A stretch of DNA of 64,000 nt from the NCBI GenBank assembly GCA_015075165.1, contig JABTUY010000005.1:400714-464713 (forward strand). Reading direction: 5' to 3'. The DNA is from Ideonella sp. (GTDB taxonomy: Bacteria; Pseudomonadota; Gammaproteobacteria; Burkholderiales; Burkholderiaceae_C). The notes below the pieces were generated by a model. The model had not been told where the DNA came from and made no database searches. It was given only the letters and a program-made list of their open reading frames with translations. Position numbers and translations under genes: made by a program. Below are positions 52,608-61,677 of the stretch, piece after piece (position 1 is the stretch's first letter; each line of letters begins with the position of its first letter).

Positions 52608-53576
52608 ATGTCAAAGCCGAAACCAGCGCCGTTGCCTGCCGGCACTGTCGTTGGCGGCTACCAGGTCGTGAAGAAACTCGCGGCCGGCGGCTTCGGGGTG
52701 GTCTATCTCGCCGAAGACGACAACCGCCACCTGGTGGCGATCAAAGAGTACCTGCCGGCGTCGCTGGCCGAGCGCTCGCCCGGCGAGCTGACGCCGCGCG
52801 TCAAGCCCGAGAAGCAGCCGCTTTACCGCCTGGGCCTCAAGAGCTTCTTCGAAGAGGGCCGCTCGCTGGCGCAGATCTCGCACCCGAGCGTGGTCTCGGT
52901 GCTCAACTTCTTCCGCGAGAACGAAACCGTCTACATGGTGATGAACTACCTGCAGGGCGACACCCTGCAGGATTTCATCGTCACCGCGCGCGACTTGAAG
53001 CGCGACAAGGTGTTCCGCGAGTCCACCATCCGCTCGCTGTTCGACGAGATCCTGCGCGGCCTGCGCATCGTGCACCAGCACAAGATGCTGCACCTGGACA
53101 TCAAGCCGGCCAACATCTTCATCACCAACGACAACAAGGCGGTGATGCTCGACTTCGGCGCCGCACGTGAGGTGCTGAGCAAAGAGGGCAACTTCATCCG
53201 CCCGATGTACACGCCCGGCTTCGCCGCGCCCGAGATGTACCGCCGCGACGGCACGCTGGGCCCCTGGACCGACATCTACGCGATTGGCGCCTGCATCTAC
53301 GCTTGCATGCAGGGCTACCCGCCCAACGACGCGCCGCAGCGCATCGACAAGGATCGCCTCGCGCTCAGCCTCTCGCGGCTGCGCAACGTGTACTCCGACA
53401 ACCTGATCGAAGTGACCGAGTGGTGCATGTCGCTCGACCCGCTGAGCCGGCCGCAGAGCGTGTTCGCGCTGCAGAAGGAGCTGGCGCGCGAGACCGAGCG
53501 CCGCTACACCAAGCTCAGTTTCGGCGAGCGGCTCAAGCTGCAGCTAGAGAACCTGAAGACCGGCGCCAAACCGTGA
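52608..53576 (+). CDS. Hanks-type serine/threonine protein kinase
   Basis: A 322-residue soluble kinase. Glycine loop LAAGGFGVVYLAED (25-38), ATP Lys K46 in AIKEYLP, catalytic HLDIKPANI (D164, K166, N169), DFG at 182-184, followed by MYTPGFAAPEMYRRDG as activation and P+1 loop. There is no transmembrane segment or sensor domain. It starts an operon with a PP2C phosphatase, its probable counter-enzyme; the order kinase, phosphatase, rph, rdgB, hemW is common in Burkholderiales. Targets unknown. Confidence 0.93.
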   Translation: MSKPKPAPLPAGTVVGGYQVVKKLAAGGFGVVYLAEDDNRHLVAIKEYLPASLAERSPGELTPRVKPEKQPLYRLGLKSFFEEGRSLAQISHPSVVSVLNFFRENETVYMVMNYLQGDTLQDFIVTARDLKRDKVFRESTIRSLFDEILRGLRIVHQHKMLHLDIKPANIFITNDNKAVMLDFGAAREVLSKEGNFIRPMYTPGFAAPEMYRRDGTLGPWTDIYAIGACIYACMQGYPPNDAPQRIDKDRLALSLSRLRNVYSDNLIEVTEWCMSLDPLSRPQSVFALQKELARETERRYTKLSFGERLKLQLENLKTGAKP

Positions 53577-53706
53577 GCCCCCACGTCGCTTCGCTCCTGC
53601 CCCATGGCCCCGGAAGGGGCCGCTGCGCGTGCCGTGGGGCCCCGGCCGGCTCGGGCGCGGCCCGGCGCTCGGCCGGTTGCGCCAACACCTGAAGAGTCCA
53701 GCGGCC

Positions 53707-54630
53707 ATGCGCTTTTCCGTCTACCAGGTCAGCCGCAAGGGCGGACGCGAGAAGAACGAAGACCGCATGGGCTATTGCTACACCCGCGATGCCGGATTGT
53801 TCGCACTGGCCGACGGCATGGGCGGCCACCCCGAGGGCGAGGTGGCGTCGCAGCTGGCGCTGCAGACGCTGGCGGCGCTGTTCCAGCGCGACGCCAAGCC
53901 CACGCTGGCCGAGCCGCTGCGCTTTCTGCACGAGGCGATCATCGCCGGCCACCACCAGCTGCTGCGCTACGCCACCGAGAAGGCGCTGATCGACACGCCG
54001 CGCACCACCGTGGTCGCCTGCCTGATGCAGGGCAACGCGGCGTACTGGGCGCACTGCGGCGATTCGCGTCTGTACTTCGTGCGCGGCGACAAGCTGATCG
54101 CGCGCACGCGCGACCATTCGTACTCCGAGCTGCAGGAGACGCTGGCCCACGTGGTGCCGGTGGGCGAGCGCTTCAACCGCAACGTGCTGTTCACCTGCCT
54201 TGGCTCGCCGGGCAAGCCGGTGGTCGACACCGCCGGCCCACTGCTGCTGCAGCCGCATGATCGCGTGCTGCTGTGCTCCGATGGTCTGTGGGGCAGCGTC
54301 AGCGACTCGGTGATCACCGAGCACCTCACCGCACGCCCGATCTCCGATGCGGTGCCCGAGCTGGTCGAGCTCGCGCTGCGCAACGGCGGCGCCAAGAGCG
54401 ACAACGTGACCGTGCTCACCGCCGAATGGGAGGCCGCCGAAGACGGCGAGCCCACCGGCGCGGCCGACGTGCAGACGCAGGCGCTCGGCGAGGAGGTGTT
54501 TGCCTCCACCATCCAGGCCAGCCTGATCGGCGAGACCACGCCGAACGACGAACTCGACGAGGCCGAGATCGAGCGCTCGATCAAAGAGATCAACGACGCG
54601 ATCAAGCGTTCGTCGCAGAAGAAGCCCTGA
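53707..54630 (+). CDS. PP2C-family serine/threonine phosphatase
   Basis: A 307-residue metal-dependent phosphatase. Motifs: [58 protein letters not shown] and KSDNVTVL, supplying the Asp ligands for two metals. The C-terminal 60 residues are acidic and extra to the catalytic core. ATG 53707 is chosen; the frame is open to 53629 through repeat-like GC-rich sequence. It probably reverses the adjacent kinase. Confidence 0.92.
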   Translation: MRFSVYQVSRKGGREKNEDRMGYCYTRDAGLFALADGMGGHPEGEVASQLALQTLAALFQRDAKPTLAEPLRFLHEAIIAGHHQLLRYATEKALIDTPRTTVVACLMQGNAAYWAHCGDSRLYFVRGDKLIARTRDHSYSELQETLAHVVPVGERFNRNVLFTCLGSPGKPVVDTAGPLLLQPHDRVLLCSDGLWGSVSDSVITEHLTARPISDAVPELVELALRNGGAKSDNVTVLTAEWEAAEDGEPTGAADVQTQALGEEVFASTIQASLIGETTPNDELDEAEIERSIKEINDAIKRSSQKKP

Positions 54631-54701
54631 CACCCGCTGCGGGCAGCGCTGGCGATGCCCGCGGCCGTGAGTGCCGCAGCCGCTCGGCGACAATCGCGGC
54701 C

Positions 54702-55439
54702 ATGACCTACGAACGTACCGGCGGCCGTGCCGTCGACGCGCTGCGCCGCGTCTCGATCGAGCGCCACCACACCCGCCATGCCGAAGGTTCGGTGCTGGTG
54801 GCCTTCGGCGACACGCAGGTGCTGTGCACCGCATCGGTCGACGAGAAGGTGCCGGCGCACCGGCGCGGCAGCGGCCAGGGCTGGGTCACCGCCGAGTACG
54901 GCATGCTGCCGCGCGCCACGCACACGCGCGGCGACCGCGAGGCCGCCAAGGGCAAGCAAAGCGGCCGCACGCAGGAGATCCAGCGGCTGATCGGCCGCGC
55001 GCTGCGCTGCGTGTTCGACCTGGGTGCGCTCGGCGAGCGCACCATCGTGCTCGACTGCGATGTGCTGCAGGCCGATGGCGGCACGCGCACCGCGGCGATC
55101 ACCGGCGCCTACGTGGCCGCGCACGACGCGGTGAGCTGGCTGCTCGCGCAGCGCAAGATCAGCGCGTCGCCGTTGCGCGACCAGGTGGCCGCGGTGTCGG
55201 TGGGCATCGTGCAGGGCACGCCGCTGCTCGATCTGGAGTACGTGGAAGATTCGGCCTGCGACACCGACATGAACGTGGTGATGACCGGCCGCGGCGGCTT
55301 CGTCGAGGTGCAGGGCACCGCTGAAGGCGCCAGCTTCTCGCGCGCCGAGATGGACCGCCTGCTCGCGCTGGCCGAGCAGGGCATTCGCGAGCTGGTCGCG
55401 GCGCAGCGCGCGGCGCTGGGCCTGCCGCTGCCGCGATGA
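54702..55439 (+). CDS. rph: Ribonuclease PH
   Basis: Phosphorolytic 3'-exoribonuclease that trims tRNA 3' ends. The 245-residue product starts [20 protein letters not shown] and has [54 protein letters not shown] and [17 protein letters not shown], all RNase PH signatures. Normal length. The rdgB start overlaps its stop (ATGA). Confidence 0.96.
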   Translation: MTYERTGGRAVDALRRVSIERHHTRHAEGSVLVAFGDTQVLCTASVDEKVPAHRRGSGQGWVTAEYGMLPRATHTRGDREAAKGKQSGRTQEIQRLIGRALRCVFDLGALGERTIVLDCDVLQADGGTRTAAITGAYVAAHDAVSWLLAQRKISASPLRDQVAAVSVGIVQGTPLLDLEYVEDSACDTDMNVVMTGRGGFVEVQGTAEGASFSRAEMDRLLALAEQGIRELVAAQRAALGLPLPR

Positions 55440-56080
55440 CCGCTCCGTTGCGCCTCGTGCTGGCGTCCAACAATGCCAAGAAGCTCGTCGAGCTGCAGGG
55501 CCTGCTGGCCGGGCTGCCGCTCGCGCTGGTGGCGCAAGGCTCGCTCGGCATCGCCGAGGCCGACGAGCCGCACGGCAGCTTCGTCGAGAACGCGCTGGCC
55601 AAGGCGCGGCACGCGGCCGCGCAGGCCGCGGGCCCGGCGATCGCCGACGACTCGGGCCTGTGCGTCGATGCGCTCGGCGGCGCGCCGGGCGTGGCGTCGG
55701 CGCACTACGCGCCGCTGGTCGACGACGACGGTGGCGATCGCGAATCGCGCCGTCGCCGGCAGGACGCCGCCAACACCGCGCTGCTGCTGCAGCGCATGGC
55801 GGCGGTCGACGACCGGCATGCGCGCTTCGTCAGCACGCTGGTGGCGCTGCGCCACGCAGAGGACCCCGAGCCGCTGATCGCGTCGGGCCGCTGGCCGCTC
55901 GAGCTGCTGCGCGCGCCGCGCGGCGACGGTGGCTTCGGCTACGACCCGATCGTATGGGTGGCCGCCGAGCATTGCAGCGTGGCCGAGCTGCCGGCTGCGG
56001 CGAAGAACCGCATCAGCCACCGCGCGCTCGCCGCGGCGCAGATGCGCACGCTGATGCGCGAGGTCTGGCGGTTGACATGA
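55436..56080 (+). CDS. rdgB: XTP/dITP diphosphatase (RdgB/HAM1)
   Basis: Removes non-canonical purine nucleotides. The 214-residue product has [20 protein letters not shown], the helix with [32 protein letters not shown] and [13 protein letters not shown]. Two extra residue runs ([19 protein letters not shown]) are typical for betaproteobacterial forms. ATG 55436 overlaps the rph stop by 4 bases. Confidence 0.95.
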   Translation: MTAPLRLVLASNNAKKLVELQGLLAGLPLALVAQGSLGIAEADEPHGSFVENALAKARHAAAQAAGPAIADDSGLCVDALGGAPGVASAHYAPLVDDDGGDRESRRRRQDAANTALLLQRMAAVDDRHARFVSTLVALRHAEDPEPLIASGRWPLELLRAPRGDGGFGYDPIVWVAAEHCSVAELPAAAKNRISHRALAAAQMRTLMREVWRLT

Positions 56081-56172
56081 ACCACCCCCGTAGCGGCCTG
56101 GCGGCCGCTTCCCCCTCGAGGGGGCGCCGCCAGCGGCCCGGCAGAGCCGGATCCGCGGCGTCCGCTTGGGGG
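56074..56172 (+). repeat. Copy of the dispersed GC-rich repeat between rdgB and hemW
   Basis: Begins with ATGAACCACCCC at the rdgB stop itself, continues GAGGGGGCGCCGCCAGCGG and AGCCGGATCCGCGGCG, matching the copy at 1252-1360 on the other strand. The tail GCTTGGGGG is the usual end of these elements. It occupies most of the 114-base gap between rdgB and hemW. Confidence 0.72.
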
Positions 56173-56194
56173 CGCGCTCAGCGGTGAGGTCCAC

Positions 56195-57466
56195 GTGACG
56201 TCCACCGTCGAGCACCACCTGCGCCCCGGCGTGCTGCAGTTGCCGGCGCTGCCGCCGCTGTCGCTGTACGTGCACCTGCCGTGGTGCCTCGCGAAGTGCC
56301 CGTACTGTGACTTCAACTCGCATGCGATTCCGGCGGCCCCCTTGGCGCCTGCGGCGCCGTCCCCCCGCGGGGGAGCGTCCGGCTTGGGGCGGCCCAGCGT
56401 CGGACCGACCCCGGCGGCGTTGCCGGAGCGCCGCTACCTCGACGCGCTGCGCGCCGACCTCGAGGCGGCGCTGCCGCTGGTGTGGGGCCGCCCGGTGGTC
56501 AGCGTGTTCATCGGTGGCGGCACGCCGAGCCTGTTCTCGCCGGCCGGCATCGACGAACTGATCTCCGGCGTGCGCAGCCTGCTGCCGCTGGAGGCCGACT
56601 GCGAGATCACGCTCGAAGCCAACCCGGGCACCTTCGAGCGCGAGCGCTTTCGTGCGTTCGCGCGCGCCGGCGTGACGCGGCTGTCGATCGGCGTGCAGAG
56701 CTTCGACGACGCGCTGCTGGCGCGCATCGGCCGCGTGCACGACGCCGCCCAGGCGCGCGCCGCGGCGCAGGAGGCGCGCGAGGCCTTCGAGCGCTTCAAC
56801 CTCGACCTGATGTACGCGCTGCCCGACCAGAGCCTGGCGCAGCTGCAGCGCGATCTCGATGTGGCGCTGGCGTTCGAGCCGCCGCACCTGTCGGTGTACC
56901 ACCTGACCATCGAGCCGAACACGCGCTTCGCGCTCGATCCGCCGCCGCGGCCCGACGACGATGCCGCCAGCGAGATGCTCGACGCGATCGTCGCGCGCAC
57001 CGCCGCGGCCGGCTTGCACCGCTACGAGGTGTCGGCCTTCGCGCGTGCCGGACGCGAGTGCCGGCACAACGTGAACTACTGGCAGTTCGGCGACTACCTC
57101 GGCATCGGTGCCGGCGCGCACGGCAAGCTGAGCTTTCCGCACCGCGTGGTGCGCCAGCAGCGCTGGCGCGAGCCGATGACCTACATCGAGCGCGCGCTCG
57201 CGGGCAACGCCGTCAGCCAGGAGCACGAGGTGGCGCGCGGCGAGCTGCCGTTCGAGTACATGCTCAACGCGCTGCGCCTGCGCGAGGGCTTCGAGACGGC
57301 GCAGTTCAGCGCGCGCACCGGGCTGCCGCTGTCGGCGGTGGAGCCCGCGCTGCGCGCGGCCGAGGCGCGCGGCCTCATCGAGCGCGACGCGGTGTCGGTG
57401 CGGCCGAGCGCGCGCGGCTTCGATTTTTTGTCGGACCTGCAGCAGCTGTTCTTGCCGGTGCGCTGA
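56195..57466 (+). CDS. hemW: HemW, radical-SAM heme chaperone, with an in-frame insertion
   Basis: Oxygen-independent coproporphyrinogen oxidase-like protein that in other bacteria binds and transfers heme. The 423-residue product has the radical-SAM cluster CLAKCPYCDFNSH (residues 31-43), the SAM motif SVFIGGGTPSLFS, then RLSIGVQSF and the HemN C-terminal domain (YWQFGDYLGIGAGAHGKLSF). Between FNSHA and LPERRYLDALRADLE lie about 30 extra residues (45-75) rich in Pro, Ala and Gly, encoded by a copy of a GC-rich repeat. GTG 56195 is chosen. Lacks the Cys of HemN, supporting HemW. The 3' end overlaps a convergent LysR gene by 92 bases. Confidence 0.93.
   Translation: MTSTVEHHLRPGVLQLPALPPLSLYVHLPWCLAKCPYCDFNSHAIPAAPLAPAAPSPRGGASGLGRPSVGPTPAALPERRYLDALRADLEAALPLVWGRPVVSVFIGGGTPSLFSPAGIDELISGVRSLLPLEADCEITLEANPGTFERERFRAFARAGVTRLSIGVQSFDDALLARIGRVHDAAQARAAAQEAREAFERFNLDLMYALPDQSLAQLQRDLDVALAFEPPHLSVYHLTIEPNTRFALDPPPRPDDDAASEMLDAIVARTAAAGLHRYEVSAFARAGRECRHNVNYWQFGDYLGIGAGAHGKLSFPHRVVRQQRWREPMTYIERALAGNAVSQEHEVARGELPFEYMLNALRLREGFETAQFSARTGLPLSAVEPALRAAEARGLIERDAVSVRPSARGFDFLSDLQQLFLPVR
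56327..56416 (+). repeat. GC-rich repeat captured in-frame inside hemW
   Basis: GGCGCCTGCGGCGCC, then CCCCCGCGGGGG and GGCTTGGGGCGGCC are the kinds of blocks seen in the intergenic elements of this genome. The segment is about 90 bases, divisible by three, and keeps hemW open. It falls just after the radical-SAM cysteine loop. Confidence 0.65.
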
Positions 57467-58379
57467 GCGGCGACGCATCGCTGCCCGACCACGCGCGTGC
57501 CGACGCGTCGAGCTGCGCACGCAGCCAGCGGCGCAGCGCGGCCAGCGGGCGCCAGTCGTGCAGCTCGGGCGGGTAGACGAGCCAGTAGGCGTCCACCGTG
57601 GCGTCGCGCAGCGCCACGCTCGACAGCCTGAACAGCCGCCGCTCGCGCAGCGCATCGGCGGCCAGCACCTCGCGCGACAGCGCGATGCCGATGTTCTGCT
57701 CCACCGCCTGCAGCATCAACCCGGCGTCGTTGAACACCGCCACCGGGTTGACGCGCACCTTCAGTCCCGACAGCGCGAACCACTGCTCCCAGATGGCCGC
57801 GTTGCCCAGCAGCGGCTCGCGCGCCAGCGCGGCCACGTCGCGCCCGAGCAGGCGCTGCGCCGCCGCCGCGGCGCCGACCGGCACCTTCGGCGCATCGATC
57901 AGCAGCTCGGCGCGCAGGCCGCGCCAGTGGCCCGCGCCCTGGCGGATCGCGGCGTGGAAGCCCTCGCGTTGCAGGTCGACCACCTGTTGTGACGCATCGA
58001 GCTCGATCGCGATGCCCGGGTGCTGCGCGTGCCAGTCGCCCATGCGCGGCAGCAACCAGCGCTGCGCGAACGACGGCAGCAGCGTGACGCGCAGCCGCGT
58101 CTCGGCGCCGGTGGCGGCCGCGGTGGCCACGCGCACGCCATCGTCGATCTGGTCGAGCGCGGGGCCGATCGCCTGCAGCAGCGCCGAGCCCGCGGCATTG
58201 AGCACGATGCGGCGCGCGCGACGATCGAACAGCGCGAAGCCGAGCTGGCTCTCGAGCAGCCGCAGCTGCTGGCTGACGGCGCTGTGCGTCAGGTGCAGCT
58301 CGTCGGCCGCCGCGCGCAGGTTGCCGGTGCGCGCGATGACGCGGAAACTGGGCAGTGTGTGCAGCGGCAGGCGCGCCAT
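57375..58379 (-). CDS. LysR family regulator (GcvA-like)
   Basis: A 334-residue regulator starting MARLPLHTLPSFRVIARTGN, with the helix-turn-helix RAAADELHLTHSAVSQQLRL and a GcvA-like effector domain. The last 30 residues (after about 300) are arginine- and alanine-rich and encoded in the region overlapping the end of hemW by 92 bases, so they probably have little function. Divergent from a small DUF1127 gene across 109 bases. Confidence 0.86.
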   Translation of the reverse strand: MARLPLHTLPSFRVIARTGNLRAAADELHLTHSAVSQQLRLLESQLGFALFDRRARRIVLNAAGSALLQAIGPALDQIDDGVRVATAAATGAETRLRVTLLPSFAQRWLLPRMGDWHAQHPGIAIELDASQQVVDLQREGFHAAIRQGAGHWRGLRAELLIDAPKVPVGAAAAAQRLLGRDVAALAREPLLGNAAIWEQWFALSGLKVRVNPVAVFNDAGLMLQAVEQNIGIALSREVLAADALRERRLFRLSSVALRDATVDAYWLVYPPELHDWRPLAALRRWLRAQLDASARAWSGSDASPLSAPARTAAAGPTKNRSRARSAAPTPRRAR

Positions 58380-58488
58380 GATGGTCAGTGCAGCTTACCA
58401 ATCGAGCCTGAAATTGTCGATTCCGATCCAGTAGTTGGGCAGTTATCGTGTCCACATGGTCCCCGCCCCTCTGCTTCGGGAGTTCGTC

Positions 58489-58773
58489 ATGTTCCATCCT
58501 GCCCCGTTCGCGTTGCCGGTGTCGCGTGCCCGCTGGGCGCGGGCGGCCGACGCGCTGTTCGATGCCGTGCGGGCCACCGCGGGGCTGCCGCAGCGCGGTT
58601 GGCAGGCCTGGGTGGCGGCGCGCCGGCGCGCGCTCGAGTTCGCCGCGTTGCGTGAACTCAGCCCCGCGCAGCTGCGCGACATCGGTGCCTGCGACGAGTG
58701 CATCGGCGAGGCGCTCTACCTTCGCCAGCGGCAGGTGCTGTTGAGCCGACTCGATCTGTACCAGGGGCGCTGA
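58489..58773 (+). CDS. Small DUF1127-like protein
   Basis: A 94-residue product if ATG 58489 (MFHPAPFALP) is used; GGGAG lies 13-17 bases upstream and further in-frame starts at 58456 and 58435 exist. The part RRRALEFAALRELSPAQLRD matches the YjiS-like DUF1127 helix, which ends in LRDIG. Such small proteins can bind RNA or help phosphate and carbon responses in alphaproteobacteria; here the role is unknown. Confidence 0.65.
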   Translation: MFHPAPFALPVSRARWARAADALFDAVRATAGLPQRGWQAWVAARRRALEFAALRELSPAQLRDIGACDECIGEALYLRQRQVLLSRLDLYQGR

Positions 58774-58917
58774 GCGGCGGCTGTCGGCGCGCGCCCGGCG
58801 GCAGCGCATCGATTGGCCGGCGGTGGCCGCACGCCGAGGTGAGGCGGCTTTCGCCGCCATTTCGCCGCACTGGCGAAGGGGTATGCGCTGCTAGACTGCC
58901 CGTGACCTCGTACCCTC

Positions 58918-59691
58918 GTGGTCATCACGAACGTGTCGTTACGCGCGCAACCCCCGAACCCGCGGCCCGATTCCGCGGCGGCTGCGGCCATGCCGACACT
59001 GACCGGGCTGGATCCCGAGGTCGCGCTGCACCTGCTGCAGCAGGCCGGCCATGGCGGGCTGCCCGGTGAGCCGTTCAGCGGCGAGTGGCTGCAGGCGTTG
59101 ATCGACGGCCTGGTCGACTTGTCGAGCCGCGACCCGCTCACCGGCCTGGCCAATCGACGAAGCTTCGAGCTCGCGCTGGCGCGCGAGATCGACCGCGTGG
59201 CGCGCTCAGGCGAGCCGGTGCTGCTGCTCGCGCTCGACATCGACCACTTCAAGCGCGTGAACGACACGCACGGCCACGCGGCCGGCGACGTGGTGCTGCG
59301 CGCGGTGGGCCGTGCGTTGGGCGAAACCGTGCGGCCGATGGACCTGGTGGCGCGCGTCGGCGGCGAGGAGTTCTCGATCCTGCTGCCGAACTGCCCGGCG
59401 GCGTTCGGCCCGCAGGTGGCCGAGCGCATCCGCGAGCGCGTGGCACGCCGGCCGGTCGACATCGGCGCGGGTGGTTCGGTGGCGGTCAGCGTCAGCATCG
59501 GCGGCGCCTTCGCGCCGCAGTGGGTGCGCACCACGCCGCGGTTGTGGCTCGACCGCGCCGACCTGCAGCTCTACCGCGCCAAGCACGAGGGTCGCAACCG
59601 CTGCTGTCTCGAGCCGGCCGCGGTGCCGCTGGTCAGCGCAGAGGAGAAGAGCTTGCTGTTCGCCAGCTCGTCGTTTCAGGATTTCGCATGA
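58918..59691 (+). CDS. Diguanylate cyclase (GGDEF domain)
   Basis: Makes the second messenger c-di-GMP. The 257-residue protein has a short N-terminal region (about 75 residues, no transmembrane segment) and a GGDEF domain: DPLTGLANRRSFELALAREI, LLALDIDHFKRVNDTHGHAA and the signature VGGEEFSILLP, an active form. An I-site R-P-M-D lies five residues before GGEEF, so product inhibition is likely. Start GTG 58918; ATG 58990 is an alternative. Its stop overlaps the next start as ATGA. Confidence 0.9.
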   Translation: MVITNVSLRAQPPNPRPDSAAAAAMPTLTGLDPEVALHLLQQAGHGGLPGEPFSGEWLQALIDGLVDLSSRDPLTGLANRRSFELALAREIDRVARSGEPVLLLALDIDHFKRVNDTHGHAAGDVVLRAVGRALGETVRPMDLVARVGGEEFSILLPNCPAAFGPQVAERIRERVARRPVDIGAGGSVAVSVSIGGAFAPQWVRTTPRLWLDRADLQLYRAKHEGRNRCCLEPAAVPLVSAEEKSLLFASSSFQDFA

Positions 59692-60521
59692 GCACCGCAC
59701 CATCGTCCGACGCCGCGGCGGCCGGCACCGTGCCCGGCCGCGCGGGCGCGAAGGCGCCGACCCACGGCGCGCGCATCACCGCGATCACCAGCGGCAAGGG
59801 CGGCGTCGGCAAGACCTTCGTCTCGGCCAACATCGCCGCCGCACTGGCGCGCCTGGGCGAGCGCGTGCTGGTGCTCGACGCCGACCTCGGGCTGGCCAAC
59901 CTCGACGTCGTGCTCAACCTCTACCCGAAACTGACGCTGCACGACGTGTTCACCGGTCAATCCAAGCTGGAAGACGCGGTGCTGCCGGCGCCCGGCGGCT
60001 TCTCGGTGCTGCTGGCGGGTTCGGGAATGATCGAATACTCGCGCCTGACGCCGATGGTGCGCGACCAGATCGACGACGTGATCCAGCGCGTGCGGCCGCG
60101 CTTCGACCGCGTGCTGCTCGACACCGGCGCCGGCATCTCCGACGTGGTGCTGTACACCATCTCGCTGGCCGACGAGGTGCTGATCGTCGCCACGCCCGAG
60201 CCCACGTCGCTGACCGACGCCTACGCGACGATCAAGGTGCTCGCATCGACGCAGACGCTGCGGCCGATCAAGCTGCTGGTCAACCAGGTGCAGCGGCCCG
60301 GTGAAGGCCGCGCCATTCGCAACCAGCTGCAGCTGGTGGTCGATCGCTACGTGAACGCGATGCTCGACAAGCCGCTGTCGATCGAGCTGCTCGGCGAGGT
60401 GCCGCACGACCCGGCCGTGCGTGAGGCCGTGCTCAAGCGCGAGCTGCTGGTCGAGGCCACGCCGGGCGCGCCGGCGGCGCGCGCGATCGCCGCCGCGGCG
60501 GCGAAGCAGCTCGGCGACTGA
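59688..60521 (+). CDS. MinD/FlhG-like P-loop ATPase
   Basis: A 277-residue deviant Walker ATPase of the FlhG/FleN (MinD) group. Motifs: ITSGKGGVGKTFVSANIAAA, LVLDADLGLANLDVVLNLYP, LLDTGAGISDVVL and VATPEPTSLTDAYATIKVL. No flagellar gene is nearby, and it lacks the extended membrane-targeting tail of MinD. ATG 59688 overlaps the diguanylate cyclase stop by 4 bases. Such ATPases organise flagella or other polar structures; the coupling to a c-di-GMP enzyme suggests a shared output. Confidence 0.88.
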   Translation: MSTAPSSDAAAAGTVPGRAGAKAPTHGARITAITSGKGGVGKTFVSANIAAALARLGERVLVLDADLGLANLDVVLNLYPKLTLHDVFTGQSKLEDAVLPAPGGFSVLLAGSGMIEYSRLTPMVRDQIDDVIQRVRPRFDRVLLDTGAGISDVVLYTISLADEVLIVATPEPTSLTDAYATIKVLASTQTLRPIKLLVNQVQRPGEGRAIRNQLQLVVDRYVNAMLDKPLSIELLGEVPHDPAVREAVLKRELLVEATPGAPAARAIAAAAAKQLGD

Positions 60522-60534
60522 GCGCGCGGTCGCG

Positions 60535-60942
60535 ATGGCCGACCCCAGCGCGGGCGAGGGCAGGGTCACGCCGTTCGAGCGGCTCGGCGGCGAAGCGGCC
60601 GTGCGCGCGCTGGTCGATCACTTCTACGACCTGATGGACCTCGAGCCGGGCTTTGCCGAGCTGCGCGCGTTGCACCCGGCCACGCTCGACGGCTCGCGCG
60701 ACAAGCTGCACTGGTACCTGTGCGGCTGGCTCGGCGGGCCCAACCACTACATCGAGCGTTTCGGCCATCCGCGGCTGCGCGCGCGCCACCTGCCGTATGC
60801 GATCGGCAATCGCGAGCGCGACCAGTGGATGGCGTGCATGACGCAGGCGCTGCGCGAGCGCGGCGTCGAGCCGGGGCTGCAGGCCGACCTGCAGCAGGCG
60901 CTGCAAGGCGTGGCCGACTGGATGCGCAACCGCGCGTCGTGA
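60535..60942 (+). CDS. Group II truncated hemoglobin
   Basis: A 135-residue 2-on-2 globin. B10 Tyr in LVDHFYDLMDLEPG, the group II stretch KLHWYLCGWLGGPNHYIERFG, proximal His in RLRARHLPYAIG and the Trp G8 in RDQWMACM. Group II globins bind oxygen and NO and may detoxify NO. It lies 13 bases after the ATPase gene, probably in one transcript. It is 38 kb from haoAB, so any shared NO theme is only speculation. Confidence 0.93.
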   Translation: MADPSAGEGRVTPFERLGGEAAVRALVDHFYDLMDLEPGFAELRALHPATLDGSRDKLHWYLCGWLGGPNHYIERFGHPRLRARHLPYAIGNRERDQWMACMTQALRERGVEPGLQADLQQALQGVADWMRNRAS

Positions 60943-60967
60943 CGGCGCGGTTGCGTCGTCGCCGCCG

Positions 60968-61651
60968 CTACTGGCGTGCCCGCGCGGGCCCGGTGCCGCG
61001 CGGTGCGAGCAGCACCAGCAGCGCGCCGGCGCCGCCCTGCGCGCCGCCGGCCTGCGCGAAGGCGATCACCTCGGCGCGCTGTGCGAGCCAGCGCTGCACC
61101 TTGTCCTTCAGCACCGGCACGCGCCCCGGCGAGCCGTGGCCCTTGCCGTGCACGATGCGCACGCAGCGCTGTCCGCGGCGGTGCGCCTCGCGCACGAACG
61201 CCGCCAGCCGCTCGCGTGCCGCCTCGCGGGTCAGGCCGTGCAGGTCGAGCTCACCCTGCAGCGCCCATTGGCCGCGGCGCAGCCGCACCGGTACATCGGG
61301 GCCGATGCCCGGGCGGCGAAAGCTCAGGCCGTCGTCGGTGAGCAGCAGCGATTCGGCGTCGACCTCGTCGGACAGGGCCTCGCGCATTGCCTGCTGCTCG
61401 TCGCGCTCGCGTTGCGCGGGCTGCGGTGCCGGGCGCGCGCGCGGCACCTCGGCGCGGCCGCTGTCGCGCAGGCTGCGCACCGGCCCCACGGCGGCAGCGA
61501 AGCTGTCGTGCTCGGCCTGCGCGCGCGCAGCCTGCTCGTCGCGCCGGCGGGCGGCTTCGGCCTGCTGCGCCGCGGCGGCGGCCTGCGCGTCGCGCTCGCG
61601 CTGCAGTTGCTGCTGCAACGCCTTTAACTGGTCGAGCCCGCGTGCCTTCAT
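60968..61651 (-). CDS. Smr-domain protein
   Basis: A 227-residue protein. A charged N-terminal coiled coil (QLKALQQQLQRERDAQAAAA onwards) is followed by a C-terminal Smr nuclease-like domain: LQGELDLHGLTREAARERL, RCVRIVHGKGHGSPGRVP and KVQRWLAQRAEVIAF. The sequence LDLHG and HGKG give the active-site residues. YfcN/SmrB-type Smr proteins cleave mRNA at collided ribosomes, which is a possible role. Start ATG 61651 lies 26 bases after the radC stop, so both are in one minus-strand unit. Confidence 0.9.
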   Translation of the reverse strand: MKARGLDQLKALQQQLQRERDAQAAAAAQQAEAARRRDEQAARAQAEHDSFAAAVGPVRSLRDSGRAEVPRARPAPQPAQRERDEQQAMREALSDEVDAESLLLTDDGLSFRRPGIGPDVPVRLRRGQWALQGELDLHGLTREAARERLAAFVREAHRRGQRCVRIVHGKGHGSPGRVPVLKDKVQRWLAQRAEVIAFAQAGGAQGGAGALLVLLAPRGTGPARARQ

Positions 61652-61677
61652 CGCACGAATTGTCGCGCTGCGGCCGC

